Assembly (NCBI RefSeq): GCF_017640745.1
Contig: NZ_JAEPQA010000023.1
Location: 1-64,000 of the forward strand
Source of the DNA: Nisaea sp.
Lineage (GTDB): Bacteria > Pseudomonadota > Alphaproteobacteria > Thalassobaculales > Thalassobaculaceae
Reading direction: 5' to 3'
Length of the DNA: 64,000 nt
The notes beneath the pieces were generated by a model. The model made no database searches. It was not told the origin of the DNA and saw only the letters and a program-made list of their open reading frames with translations. Both the position numbers and the translations under genes were made by a program. Below, piece after piece: positions 53,870-64,000 of the stretch (its first letter is position 1; each line of letters opens with the position of its first letter).

Positions 53870-55687
53870 ATGTCCGAAACGGGCGGCGCCGCGGAACGGC
53901 TGGCAGCATTGAGGGCGGCCCTGGCGGCGGCAGGGGTCGACGGCATGATCGTGCCGCGGGCCGACGAGCACCAGAGCGAATACCTGCCCGCCTCGGCGGA
54001 ACGTGTCGCCTGGCTCACCGGCTTTACGGGATCCGCCGGAACCGCAGTCGTGCTGCCGGAGACGGCGGCCGTGTTTACCGACGGCCGCTACACCCTGCAA
54101 ATCCGGGATCAGGTTGATGGCGCGCTTTATGAGCGCCTGAACAGCGCTGACAAGACGCCCGCCGACTGGATCGGGGAGCATCTTCAGAGCGGCAAACGGT
54201 TCGGAGTTGACCCGTGGCTGCATACGGACCGCCAGCTCGAACGCTTGCGCAAGGCGGTGGAAAAGGCGGGCGCTGAGCTGAAGCTGCTGGAAAGCAACCC
54301 GATCGATGCGATCTGGAGTGACCGGCCGGAGCCCCCGGCCGAACCGATGAAACCGCACCCGACGGCCTATGCTGGCAGGAGTTCGGAGGAAAAACGCACG
54401 GAAATCGGCGCGCTTCTCGCCGGGGCAAAAGTCGATGCCTTGCTGGTCACCTCTGCGGAATCCATCGCCTGGCTCCTCAATGTCCGCGGCGACGACGTGC
54501 GGAACACACCGCTCTGTCTCTGTTTCGCGGTGTTATCCGCCGACGGAACGGCGGAACTCTTTGTCGACCCGCGCAAGATCGGCGACGAGGTCCGTGCCCA
54601 TCTCGGCAATGCGGTCACGATCCGGGGGCGGGAGGAACTCGGGGCGGCTCTCGATGCGATCGCCGCCGCAGGCAAGGTCCTGAGGATCGATCCGGAGAGT
54701 GCGCCGGCCTGGCCGATGGAGCGGATCCGGACCGCGGGCGGCAAGCTGGATACGGAAGCCGATCCGATCATTGCCGCGAAAGCGGTGAAGAACGATGTCG
54801 AGCTGATCGGCGTACGGGCTGCGCATTTCCGCGATGGCCTCGCCTATGCGCGTTTCCTCTGCTGGTTCGCGGCGCGGGCGCATCAGGGCGGGCTCGACGA
54901 GATGACGCTGGTCGAGCGGCTGCACGGCTTCCGGGCGGAACACGAGATGTTCCGCGGGCCGAGCTTCGACACCATTTCGGGGGCCGGCCCCAACGGCGCG
55001 ATCGTGCATTACCGGGTAACGGAGGAGAGCAATCGCGATCTCAATCCGGGGGAACTGTATCTGGTCGATTCCGGTGCGCAATATCTCGACGGCACGACGG
55101 ACATTACCCGCACCCTGTCAACCGGTGTGGTCGGCGACGAGGAACAGCGCTGCTTCACCCTGGTGCTGAAAGGCATGATCGCGCTCTCCGAAGCGGTGTT
55201 CCCGGCGGGGACGACCGGCGGCCAGCTCGACGTGCTGGCGCGCCGTCATCTCTGGGCGGCCGGGCTCGACTACGATCACGGCACCGGGCATGGCGTCGGT
55301 GCCTATCTCGGCGTGCACGAGGGGCCGCAACGGATATCGAAGTCCGGTGGCGGCGCCGAACTGAAACCCGGCATGATCATCTCCAACGAACCCGGATACT
55401 ACCGGGCCGGCGCTTTCGGTATCCGGATCGAGAATCTGGTGGTCGTGGAGGAGCGCGAGGTTGCCGGGGCGGAGCGGCCGATGCTCGGGTTCGAAACCCT
55501 GACGCAGGCACCGATCGACCGGGCGCTGATCGATCTCTCGCTGCTTGATCGTCACGAGATCGCCTGGCTCGACGCCTATCATGCACGGGTGCGCGACACG
55601 CTTGGTCCGGAACTCGATCCGGAGACCGCAGCCTGGCTGGTCGACGCGACCGCGCCGCTGGCGGACAAGGAACAGGCGCAGGCATAA
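53870..55687 (+). CDS. Xaa-Pro aminopeptidase (aminopeptidase P, M24B)
   Basis: A 605-residue three-domain aminopeptidase P of the long eukaryote-like form: two creatinase N-terminal domains (about 8-140 and 165-300) and an M24 catalytic domain. The five metal ligands can be placed as D400 (YLVDSGAQY), D411 (TTDITRT), H474 (GTGHGVGAYL), E507 (SNEPGYY) and E521 (IRIENLVV), so unlike the two creatinase-fold proteins at 3264-5647 this is a true metallopeptidase. It removes the N-terminal residue before proline in peptides. The enoyl-CoA hydratase gene follows after 21 bases. Confidence 0.94.
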   Translation: MSETGGAAERLAALRAALAAAGVDGMIVPRADEHQSEYLPASAERVAWLTGFTGSAGTAVVLPETAAVFTDGRYTLQIRDQVDGALYERLNSADKTPADWIGEHLQSGKRFGVDPWLHTDRQLERLRKAVEKAGAELKLLESNPIDAIWSDRPEPPAEPMKPHPTAYAGRSSEEKRTEIGALLAGAKVDALLVTSAESIAWLLNVRGDDVRNTPLCLCFAVLSADGTAELFVDPRKIGDEVRAHLGNAVTIRGREELGAALDAIAAAGKVLRIDPESAPAWPMERIRTAGGKLDTEADPIIAAKAVKNDVELIGVRAAHFRDGLAYARFLCWFAARAHQGGLDEMTLVERLHGFRAEHEMFRGPSFDTISGAGPNGAIVHYRVTEESNRDLNPGELYLVDSGAQYLDGTTDITRTLSTGVVGDEEQRCFTLVLKGMIALSEAVFPAGTTGGQLDVLARRHLWAAGLDYDHGTGHGVGAYLGVHEGPQRISKSGGGAELKPGMIISNEPGYYRAGAFGIRIENLVVVEEREVAGAERPMLGFETLTQAPIDRALIDLSLLDRHEIAWLDAYHARVRDTLGPELDPETAAWLVDATAPLADKEQAQA

Positions 55688-55708
55688 AGGGGCAGAGGGG
55701 GGACAGAG

Positions 55709-56497
55709 ATGGCTTACGAAACGATTCTGTACGATGCGACAGACGGCGTTGCGCGGATCACGCTGAACCGCCCGGAAGCGGGGCACGCGGTCAATCTCGC
55801 GCTGGCTCACGAGTTGCTCGAGGCCGCGATCAACGCGAGCGAGGATCCGGATGTGCGCGCCGTCATTCTCGATGCCAGCGGCACGGTTTTCGGCTTCGGT
55901 GGCGATCTGAAATACTTTGAATCGCAGAGCGACCGGATCGGAGCCTGCCTGAAGGAAACCACCGCCTATTTCCACGCTGCCGTCTCCCGGCTGCACCGGT
56001 TGAACTCGCCGGTGGTCGTCGCCGTTCAGGGCATGGCGGCGGGGGCGGGCTTCAGCCTGTCGCTGATCGGCGATATCGTGCTGGCGGCGAAATCGGCTCA
56101 GTTCAAGATGGCCTATACCGCCGCAGGTCTCTCGCCGGACGGCAGCTCCAGTTATTTCCTGCCCCGAGTCGTCGGCATGCGGCGGGCGATGGAGCTGATG
56201 CTGACGAACCGCACCCTGAGCGCCGAGGAGGCGCAGGACTGGGGCATCGTCACCCGCGTGGTCGAGGATGACGATCTCGCAGACGAGGCGACCAAGCTTG
56301 CGCAGAAGTTCGCGAGCGGTCCGACCCGTGCCTATGGCGGCGTGAAACGGCTGCTCGCCTCCAGTTTCCAGCAATCGGTGGAAGCGCAGATGGAGGACGA
56401 GACCCGGACCATCGCGGAGCTCGCCCAGACCGAGGACGGTCGCGAGGGCCTCGACGCCTTCCTCAACAAGCGGAAGCCGAACTTCAAGGGGCGCTGA
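55709..56497 (+). CDS. Enoyl-CoA hydratase/isomerase family protein
   Basis: A 262-residue crotonase-fold protein: ARITLNRPEAGHAVNLAL, the oxyanion-hole segments FGFGGDLKYFES and QGMAAGAGFSLSLIGDIVLA, and AAGLSPDGSSSYFLPRVVG. The latter contains the Asp seen in isomerase-type members such as PaaG. One of the two hydratase glutamates is therefore likely absent and isomerase activity is possible. It could serve fatty- or aromatic-acid oxidation. A GGGGGG-rich stretch lies before the ATG. Confidence 0.88.
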   Translation: MAYETILYDATDGVARITLNRPEAGHAVNLALAHELLEAAINASEDPDVRAVILDASGTVFGFGGDLKYFESQSDRIGACLKETTAYFHAAVSRLHRLNSPVVVAVQGMAAGAGFSLSLIGDIVLAAKSAQFKMAYTAAGLSPDGSSSYFLPRVVGMRRAMELMLTNRTLSAEEAQDWGIVTRVVEDDDLADEATKLAQKFASGPTRAYGGVKRLLASSFQQSVEAQMEDETRTIAELAQTEDGREGLDAFLNKRKPNFKGR

Positions 56498-56564
56498 GCG
56501 GCCGGGGCGTCATCGGCGCGCCATTCCTGTTCGTGCTTGTGGGCATTTGTAGAGACCAGACCCC

Positions 56565-56897
56565 ATGAAACTACCCGACAATCCTTTTACCGTCGTCGAT
56601 TGGGCCACGATCGAGGCGACGGAACATCCGGGCGAAACGGGGAAGGCCCTGTGGCGCACGCTTGCCATGGGCGACATCCGTATCCGCCAGGTCGAATACA
56701 CGCCGGGCTACCTGGCCGATCACTGGTGCGATCGGGGCCATATCCTCTATGTGCTGGAGGGCGAGCTTGAAACCGAACTGCGTGACGGGCGGCGTTTCGT
56801 TCTGAAGCCCGGCATGAGTTATCAGGTATCCGATTTCGGGGACCCCGCTCACCGTTCATCGACCCGGACCGGCGCCAAGCTCTTCATCGTCGACTAA
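56565..56897 (+). CDS. Cupin protein of the DHCW-motif type
   Basis: A 110-residue single cupin domain. DHWCDRGHILYVLEGELETE contains the DHxC and GHILYVLEG elements typical of the small proteins annotated as DHCW-motif cupins (the order here is DHWC), followed by FVLKPGMSYQVSDFGDPAHR. The His residues suggest a metal site, but no reaction is known for the family. It follows the enoyl-CoA hydratase gene by 67 bases and precedes a shared hairpin. Confidence 0.85.
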   Translation: MKLPDNPFTVVDWATIEATEHPGETGKALWRTLAMGDIRIRQVEYTPGYLADHWCDRGHILYVLEGELETELRDGRRFVLKPGMSYQVSDFGDPAHRSSTRTGAKLFIVD

Positions 56898-56960
56898 TCC
56901 GACGGCACACGTTCCTGCGGCCTCGCTGCAGAGCTGAAGCGCCGACCTGCCGCGCGTAAA

Positions 56961-56990
56961 AAAACGGGCTCCGTTTCCGGAACCCGTTTT
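56961..56990. terminator. Bidirectional terminator between cupin gene and 27-codon ORF
   Basis: A stem AAAACGGG-C-TCCG with CGGA-A-CCCGTTTT, one mismatch, closes a very short loop. The minus direction ends in a run of seven T bases and the plus direction in four, so it fits the end of both convergent genes. Confidence 0.75.
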
Positions 56991-57024
56991 CAGGGGAGGG
57001 GAGTTGTAAGGCTTTCGTTCGGGC

Positions 57025-57108
57025 TCATCCGGCAACGATGGCGAGAACCAGCGTGAGAACGCCGATCGCGGCCATGTGGGACAAACCGACATAGTGGAAA
57101 CTCGTCAT
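57025..57108 (-). CDS. 27-residue single-span membrane peptide
   Basis: A GAGGAGG ribosome binding site six bases upstream precedes ATG and 27 codons: a short polar head (MTSFHYVGLSHM) and one hydrophobic helix (AAIGVLTLVLAIVAG), then TGA. The product would be a small inner-membrane peptide like those that tune larger membrane complexes. An FNR-like box lies about 107 bases upstream and a terminator follows 34 bases downstream, so the gene has complete expression signals. No homologue is recognised. Confidence 0.65.
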   Translation of the reverse strand: MTSFHYVGLSHMAAIGVLTLVLAIVAG

Positions 57109-57214
57109 CGCAACCTCCTCGGGGGTAAGAGGCACTGAGCCCGTCGCTCGTTCGCCGTTGCTGATCCCCAAATAGGCGATCTACTGCAAAGCGAGTAATC
57201 GAGAAATCTCAGGG

Positions 57215-57228
57215 TTGATATGCGTCAA
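57215..57228 (-). promoter_or_regulatory. FNR/FixK-like binding site
   Basis: TTGAC-GCAT-ATCAA on the minus strand differs from the FNR/FixK consensus TTGAT-N4-ATCAA by one base. It lies upstream of the 27-codon membrane peptide gene in an AT-rich pocket. No good -10 element was recognised at the class II distance, so function is likely but unproven. Confidence 0.5.
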
Positions 57229-57296
57229 TTACATAGCAGGTGGGCTTGTCGTCCCGACGGGGAATAGCATGGCCTCGTTCGGCATCTGCCCTTAGT

Positions 57297-57380
57297 TGTC
57301 GCCCCGGTGGAGGCCGGGCCCCAGCGATGTCGCTCGAGTTTCTGCGATCCCCTGGGTCCCGGCCCGCGCCGGGATAACGA
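57297..57380. repeat. Diverged palindromic intergenic element
   Basis: The ends (GTCGCCCCGG…CCGGGCCCCAG and CTGGGTCCCGG…CCGGGATAACGA) pair with each other and share the GGTCCCGG-Nx-CCGGGATxACGA layout of the elements around the GIY-YIG gene, but the sequence is clearly diverged. It lies just after ligA in the minus direction. Confidence 0.6.
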
Positions 57381-57389
57381 GAAGAGGGC

Positions 57390-61153
<3,764 letters not shown>

Positions 61154-61159
61154 GTTACG

Positions 61160-61993
61160 TCAGAATACCCAGAGGCCGAGACCGAGAAGGCCGTCGCCGT
61201 CACCGCCGCCGCGGCTGCTGCCGGTGGTCACCAGCGCGTAGCTGTCCTGGTACCATTCGCTGCCCGGATAGTTGTGCCCGAGCACCGCAGCGGTCCGCTG
61301 GGCCTGTTCGTGCAGGCCAAGGGCGGTATAGGCCTCGGTCAGGCGATGCAGTGCTTCGGGCACCTGGTCGGTGGTGTCGTAATCCTCGACCACCTTCTTG
61401 AAGCGGTTGATGGCGGCGAGATACTTGCCCTGGCGCAGGTAGAAGCGGCCGATCTCCATCTCCTTGCCGGCAAGGTGGTTCCGGGTGAGGTCGATCTTCA
61501 GCAGGGCATCACGGGAATATTTGCTCTCCGGAAAGCGCTGGACCAGTTCGTCCAGGGTCTCCATCGCGTTGCGCGTCAGTTTCTGGTCGCGTCCGACATC
61601 GACGATCTGCTCGTAGTAGCAGAGCCCCTTCAGGTAATAGGCATAGTCGACATTCTGGTTACTTGGATTGAGCTGTATGAAGCGGTCGAGCGCACTGATC
61701 GCGTCGTCGTACTTGTTGCTCTGGTAGAGCGAGTAGGCGGCCATCAGCTGGGCCTGGGTGGCCCAGACGGAATAGGGATGCTGGCGCTCCACCTCGTCGA
61801 ACAGCGGTGCGGCTTTCTTGTAGTCGCCGTCGAGCGCAGTATCGACCGCCTCGTTATAGAGCTCCTCGACCGGGCGCTCGACATATTCGAGCTTCTCCTC
61901 GTCGGAGCTGCAGGCCACGAGGGCAAGGGCGCAGGCTAGCAGTGCAAGGTTCTTCAGCCGCAGCGGACCCAGACCTCCATAGGCGAACTTCAT
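61160..61993 (-). CDS. bamD: Outer membrane assembly lipoprotein BamD
   Basis: A 277-residue lipoprotein: signal peptide with lipobox LVAC (Cys28), then TPR-like helices (YNEAVDTALDGDYKKAAPLF, SVWATQAQLMAAYSLYQSNK, NPSNQNVDYAYYLKGLCYYE, QGKYLAAINRFKKVVEDY). BamD is the essential lipoprotein partner of BamA in inserting beta-barrel proteins into the outer membrane. The C-terminal tail is Gly-rich (SSRGGGDGDGLLGLG). It follows lpxC on the minus strand with about 120 bases between. Confidence 0.94.
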   Translation of the reverse strand: MKFAYGGLGPLRLKNLALLACALALVACSSDEEKLEYVERPVEELYNEAVDTALDGDYKKAAPLFDEVERQHPYSVWATQAQLMAAYSLYQSNKYDDAISALDRFIQLNPSNQNVDYAYYLKGLCYYEQIVDVGRDQKLTRNAMETLDELVQRFPESKYSRDALLKIDLTRNHLAGKEMEIGRFYLRQGKYLAAINRFKKVVEDYDTTDQVPEALHRLTEAYTALGLHEQAQRTAAVLGHNYPGSEWYQDSYALVTTGSSRGGGDGDGLLGLGLWVF

Positions 61994-62114
61994 CGGATTT
62001 CCCCGGACATGTGTCCTTAGAAAATACGGTCCCGGGGCGCTGCAGCCAAGGGGCTAGCTTCCGGCCGACGCGGGTCGGCGAGAACGCTCCGTCCTGAGTG
62101 ATCGGATAGAGGAA

Positions 62115-63029
62115 TTAAGCGGTCGCGGCAAGCAGCGGATGGTCGTGATCGGCAGCCGCCATCTCTGGCGTCATCTCGACCAGCTCCCAGGCGCTTTCGT
62201 CCGCGAACAGCTCCCGGAGCAGCTTGTTGTTGAACAGATGCCCGGACTTGGAGGCGTCGACACGGCCGAGAATCGGCGCGCCGGCGAGATAGAGATCGCC
62301 GACGCAATCGAGGATCTTGTGGCGCACGAACTCGTCCTTGAAGCGCAGTCCGCCCTCGTTGAGGATCCGGTCGCCGTCGACGATCACCACATTGTCGAGA
62401 TTGCCGCCACGGCCGAGGCCCGCGGCCCGCAGCCGGTCGATATCCTGCATGAAGCCGAAGGTGCGCGCGCCGCTGATCTGCTCGTTGAAGGTGCCGTTGA
62501 CCAGTTTCACGTCGAGCTGCTTCTCGGTGATGGCCGCGCTGTCGAACTCGATCTCGAAATTGACGGAGAAATGATCGTCCGGGCTGAGCGCGATATGCCG
62601 CTTGTCATCCGAGGCGGACACGGGCTTCAGGACCCGGATCGCCTTGCGCGGCGCGGGAAGCTTGCGCACCCCGGCACATTCGATCAGCAGGACGAAGGGC
62701 TCGGAGGAGCCGTCCATGATCGGCACTTCCGGGCCGTCGATCTCGATCAGCGCATTGTCGATGCGGCAGCCGGCGAGCGCCGCCATCAGATGCTCGACGG
62801 TGGAGACGGTCACGCCGTCCGGGTTCTGCAGCCGGGTGCACATGGTCGCATCGTGGACCATGTCCCAGCGCGCCGGGACCAGCGGATCCTTGCCGGAGAC
62901 ATCGGTACGCTTGAAGACGATGCCGTGATCGGCATCCGCGGGGTGCAGCGTCATCACGCAGTCGACACCGCCATGCAACCCGACACCCGTGCAGGATATG
63001 CTCGTCTTCAAGGTCTGTTGCGAAATCAC
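62115..63029 (-). CDS. lpxC: UDP-3-O-acyl-N-acetylglucosamine deacetylase LpxC
   Basis: A 304-residue zinc amidase for the committed step of lipid A synthesis. It starts QQTLKTSISCTGVGLHGG, has the zinc His80 in TVSTVEHLMAAL, the IDGPEVPIMDGSS loop, the insert with ARTFGFMQDIDRLRAAGLG, GGNLDNVVIVDGDRILNEGG, and the second zinc motif FVRHKILDCVGDL. The outer membrane therefore carries lipopolysaccharide. Between it and ftsZ lie two hairpins. ftsZ-lpxC adjacency is the standard end of the division gene cluster. Confidence 0.97.
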   Translation of the reverse strand: MISQQTLKTSISCTGVGLHGGVDCVMTLHPADADHGIVFKRTDVSGKDPLVPARWDMVHDATMCTRLQNPDGVTVSTVEHLMAALAGCRIDNALIEIDGPEVPIMDGSSEPFVLLIECAGVRKLPAPRKAIRVLKPVSASDDKRHIALSPDDHFSVNFEIEFDSAAITEKQLDVKLVNGTFNEQISGARTFGFMQDIDRLRAAGLGRGGNLDNVVIVDGDRILNEGGLRFKDEFVRHKILDCVGDLYLAGAPILGRVDASKSGHLFNNKLLRELFADESAWELVEMTPEMAAADHDHPLLAATA

Positions 63030-63111
63030 TTAACGATGCTCCTGCTGCAACCGCCTGATTTGCCCGCGTTTTCCCGGCAAATTCTGAACGGAGTTGCTCT
63101 AGATAATGAAA

Positions 63112-63143
63112 GCCCCAGAAGATGTATCAATATCTCCCGGGGC
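63112..63143 (-). terminator. Terminator-like hairpin between ftsZ and lpxC
   Basis: On the minus strand GCCCC-G-GGAGAT pairs with ATCTTC-T-GGGGC (one wobble, one internal mismatch) around an 8-base loop and is followed by TTTCATT. It should reduce read-through from ftsZ into lpxC. Confidence 0.6.
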
Positions 63144-63170
63144 TCTCAAATCACTCTTTGTAACTGAATA

Positions 63171-63202
63171 TTACGCCGTAAGCATTTGATGTAACGGCGT
63201 AA
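63171..63202 (-). other. Stem-loop just after the ftsZ stop
   Basis: A 9-bp perfect stem (TTACGCCGT with ACGGCGTAA) with a 14-base loop lies eight bases after the ftsZ stop on the minus strand. The T-run is absent, so it may protect the mRNA 3' end or act with the next hairpin. Confidence 0.5.
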
Positions 63203-63210
63203 AATCCAGG

Positions 63211-64000
63211 TTAGTTAGCCTGCCTGCGAAGGAAGGCCGGAATGTCCAGAAGGTCGTCGTCCTGACGGGACGGTGCGACCCTTTCCGACTGTTCCAGAGC
63301 GCCGAGACGGGCCTGCTTCGGTTCCGCTGCGTTGACGTCGACGAAACGCTGCGGGCGGGCTTCCGGGGCCGGCTCGGACGGCTTCTTGCTGCCGATCCCT
63401 GTCATCCGGGTGAACAGGCTCGGGGTCTTCTCCGCGGCGCTCTCGCGCCCGCCGGCATTGACCATCGCCGCTGCCTGGAACGGATCCGGCTCGCCGCCGG
63501 CGGCCTTGGTTTCCGGCATCGCCGGCGGCGGGGCGATGAAGCTGTCCCCGGCCTTCGGTGCGGCCGGCTCTTCTTCCGTCTTCATGCTCTTCGCGGCATC
63601 GGCCTTGGTCTGGGCTTCGAGCGCGGCCTCGTCGAGATCCATCTCGCCGATCACGAGGGTGTTGCCGGCGACGTGGACGGTCTCGGTCGTGGCCGAGATC
63701 GCCGGGATGTCGGCGGCCGGAGCGGTCGGCATGGAGGTGGCGGAGGCAACCGCAGCGGCTGGGGCTGCTTCGGCGGCCGGCTTCGGCATCGGAGATGCCT
63801 TCGCCTTGGTCGGAACGACGGTCAGCGGCGGGCGCTTGGCGGCCATGCCCTCGGCGGCGATGCCGGTGGCGACCACGGAGACCCGCATGGTGCCTTCCAT
63901 CTTCTCGTCGAAGGTCGAGCCGAAGATGATGTTGGCTTCCGGATCGACTTCCTCGCGGATGCGGTTGGCGGCCTCGTCGACCTCGAACAGGGTCATGTCC
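63211..64000 (-). CDS. ftsZ: Cell division protein FtsZ, C-terminal part (5' end outside window)
   Basis: The last 262 or so residues of FtsZ are present. The end of the GTPase C-domain is seen ([43 protein letters not shown]), then a long Ala/Pro-rich intrinsically disordered linker, and the conserved C-terminal peptide [14 protein letters not shown] that binds FtsA and other partners. The linker of about 170 residues is long, as in many alphaproteobacteria. The GTP-binding half lies beyond base 64000. FtsZ forms the division ring at midcell. Confidence 0.96.
   Translation of the reverse strand, partial: DMTLFEVDEAANRIREEVDPEANIIFGSTFDEKMEGTMRVSVVATGIAAEGMAAKRPPLTVVPTKAKASPMPKPAAEAAPAAAVASATSMPTAPAADIPAISATTETVHVAGNTLVIGEMDLDEAALEAQTKADAAKSMKTEEEPAAPKAGDSFIAPPPAMPETKAAGGEPDPFQAAAMVNAGGRESAAEKTPSLFTRMTGIGSKKPSEPAPEARPQRFVDVNAAEPKQARLGALEQSERVAPSRQDDDLLDIPAFLRRQAN

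Overview
The window is about 64 kb of high-GC, densely coded DNA with no rRNA, tRNA, CRISPR or insertion sequence that I could see. It looks like the chromosome of a free-living alphaproteobacterium, probably Rhodospirillales-like. The placement rests on gene order and gene types: ftsZ-lpxC-bamD-recN-ligA, hisZ-purA, rluD next to rpoH, DUF1127, many Liv-type transporter genes, CaiB/CitE and M24 genes. Genus-level placement is not possible from the sequence alone.

Layout. 1-5647: a partial GNAT-C39 fusion gene, a LysE exporter, and a leftward operon of creatinase, a creatinase-fold hydrolase and an MFS carrier. 5936-7474: a sedolisin (S53) protease. 7582-21527: one rightward catabolic operon of GntR/UTRA regulator, Tat-exported binding protein, LivHMGF, an aconitase-type dehydratase in two subunits, an isocitrate-lyase/PEP-mutase-type C-C lyase, ATP-dependent hydantoinase/oxoprolinase HyuB and HyuA, an isochorismatase-fold protein lacking its catalytic Cys, and a fumarate-reductase-like flavoprotein. 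From the LivHMGF genes onward the cistrons mostly overlap. This is the best candidate for an undescribed system: a possible import, ring-opening, dehydrogenation, hydration and C-C cleavage route for a cyclic imide, lactam or hydantoin.

21602-34010: an MFS carrier, hisZ, purA, a pseudokinase-like membrane-anchored protein with a small membrane partner, rpoH and rluD on the minus strand, two tandem paralogous small proteins, then threonine aldolase, family III CoA-transferase and a CitE-type lyase with overlapping ends. 34019-34549: a lone GIY-YIG nuclease gene sitting between two inverted copies of an 87-bp palindromic element.

34579-40847: a sodium:solute symporter of the acetate-permease type with its DUF4212 small subunit and a strong terminator, divergent from a hypothetical gene, a membrane-anchored PAS/DnaQ exonuclease and a CBS-DUF294 nucleotidyltransferase. 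40918-49531: ettA, mlaC-mlaA, a TPR membrane protein, a BASS transporter, a thioesterase and a CLC chloride transporter. 49874-57108: uvrD/pcrA, prmA, DUF1127, aminopeptidase P, enoyl-CoA hydratase, a DHCW-type cupin, and a 27-residue membrane peptide below an FNR-like box. 57390-64000: ligA, recN, bamD, lpxC and the 3' end of ftsZ, all on the minus strand.

Functional assignments rest on motifs and family resemblance read by eye; no database search was run. Start codons were moved where a ribosome binding site or family length argued for it, and this is stated in each entry.
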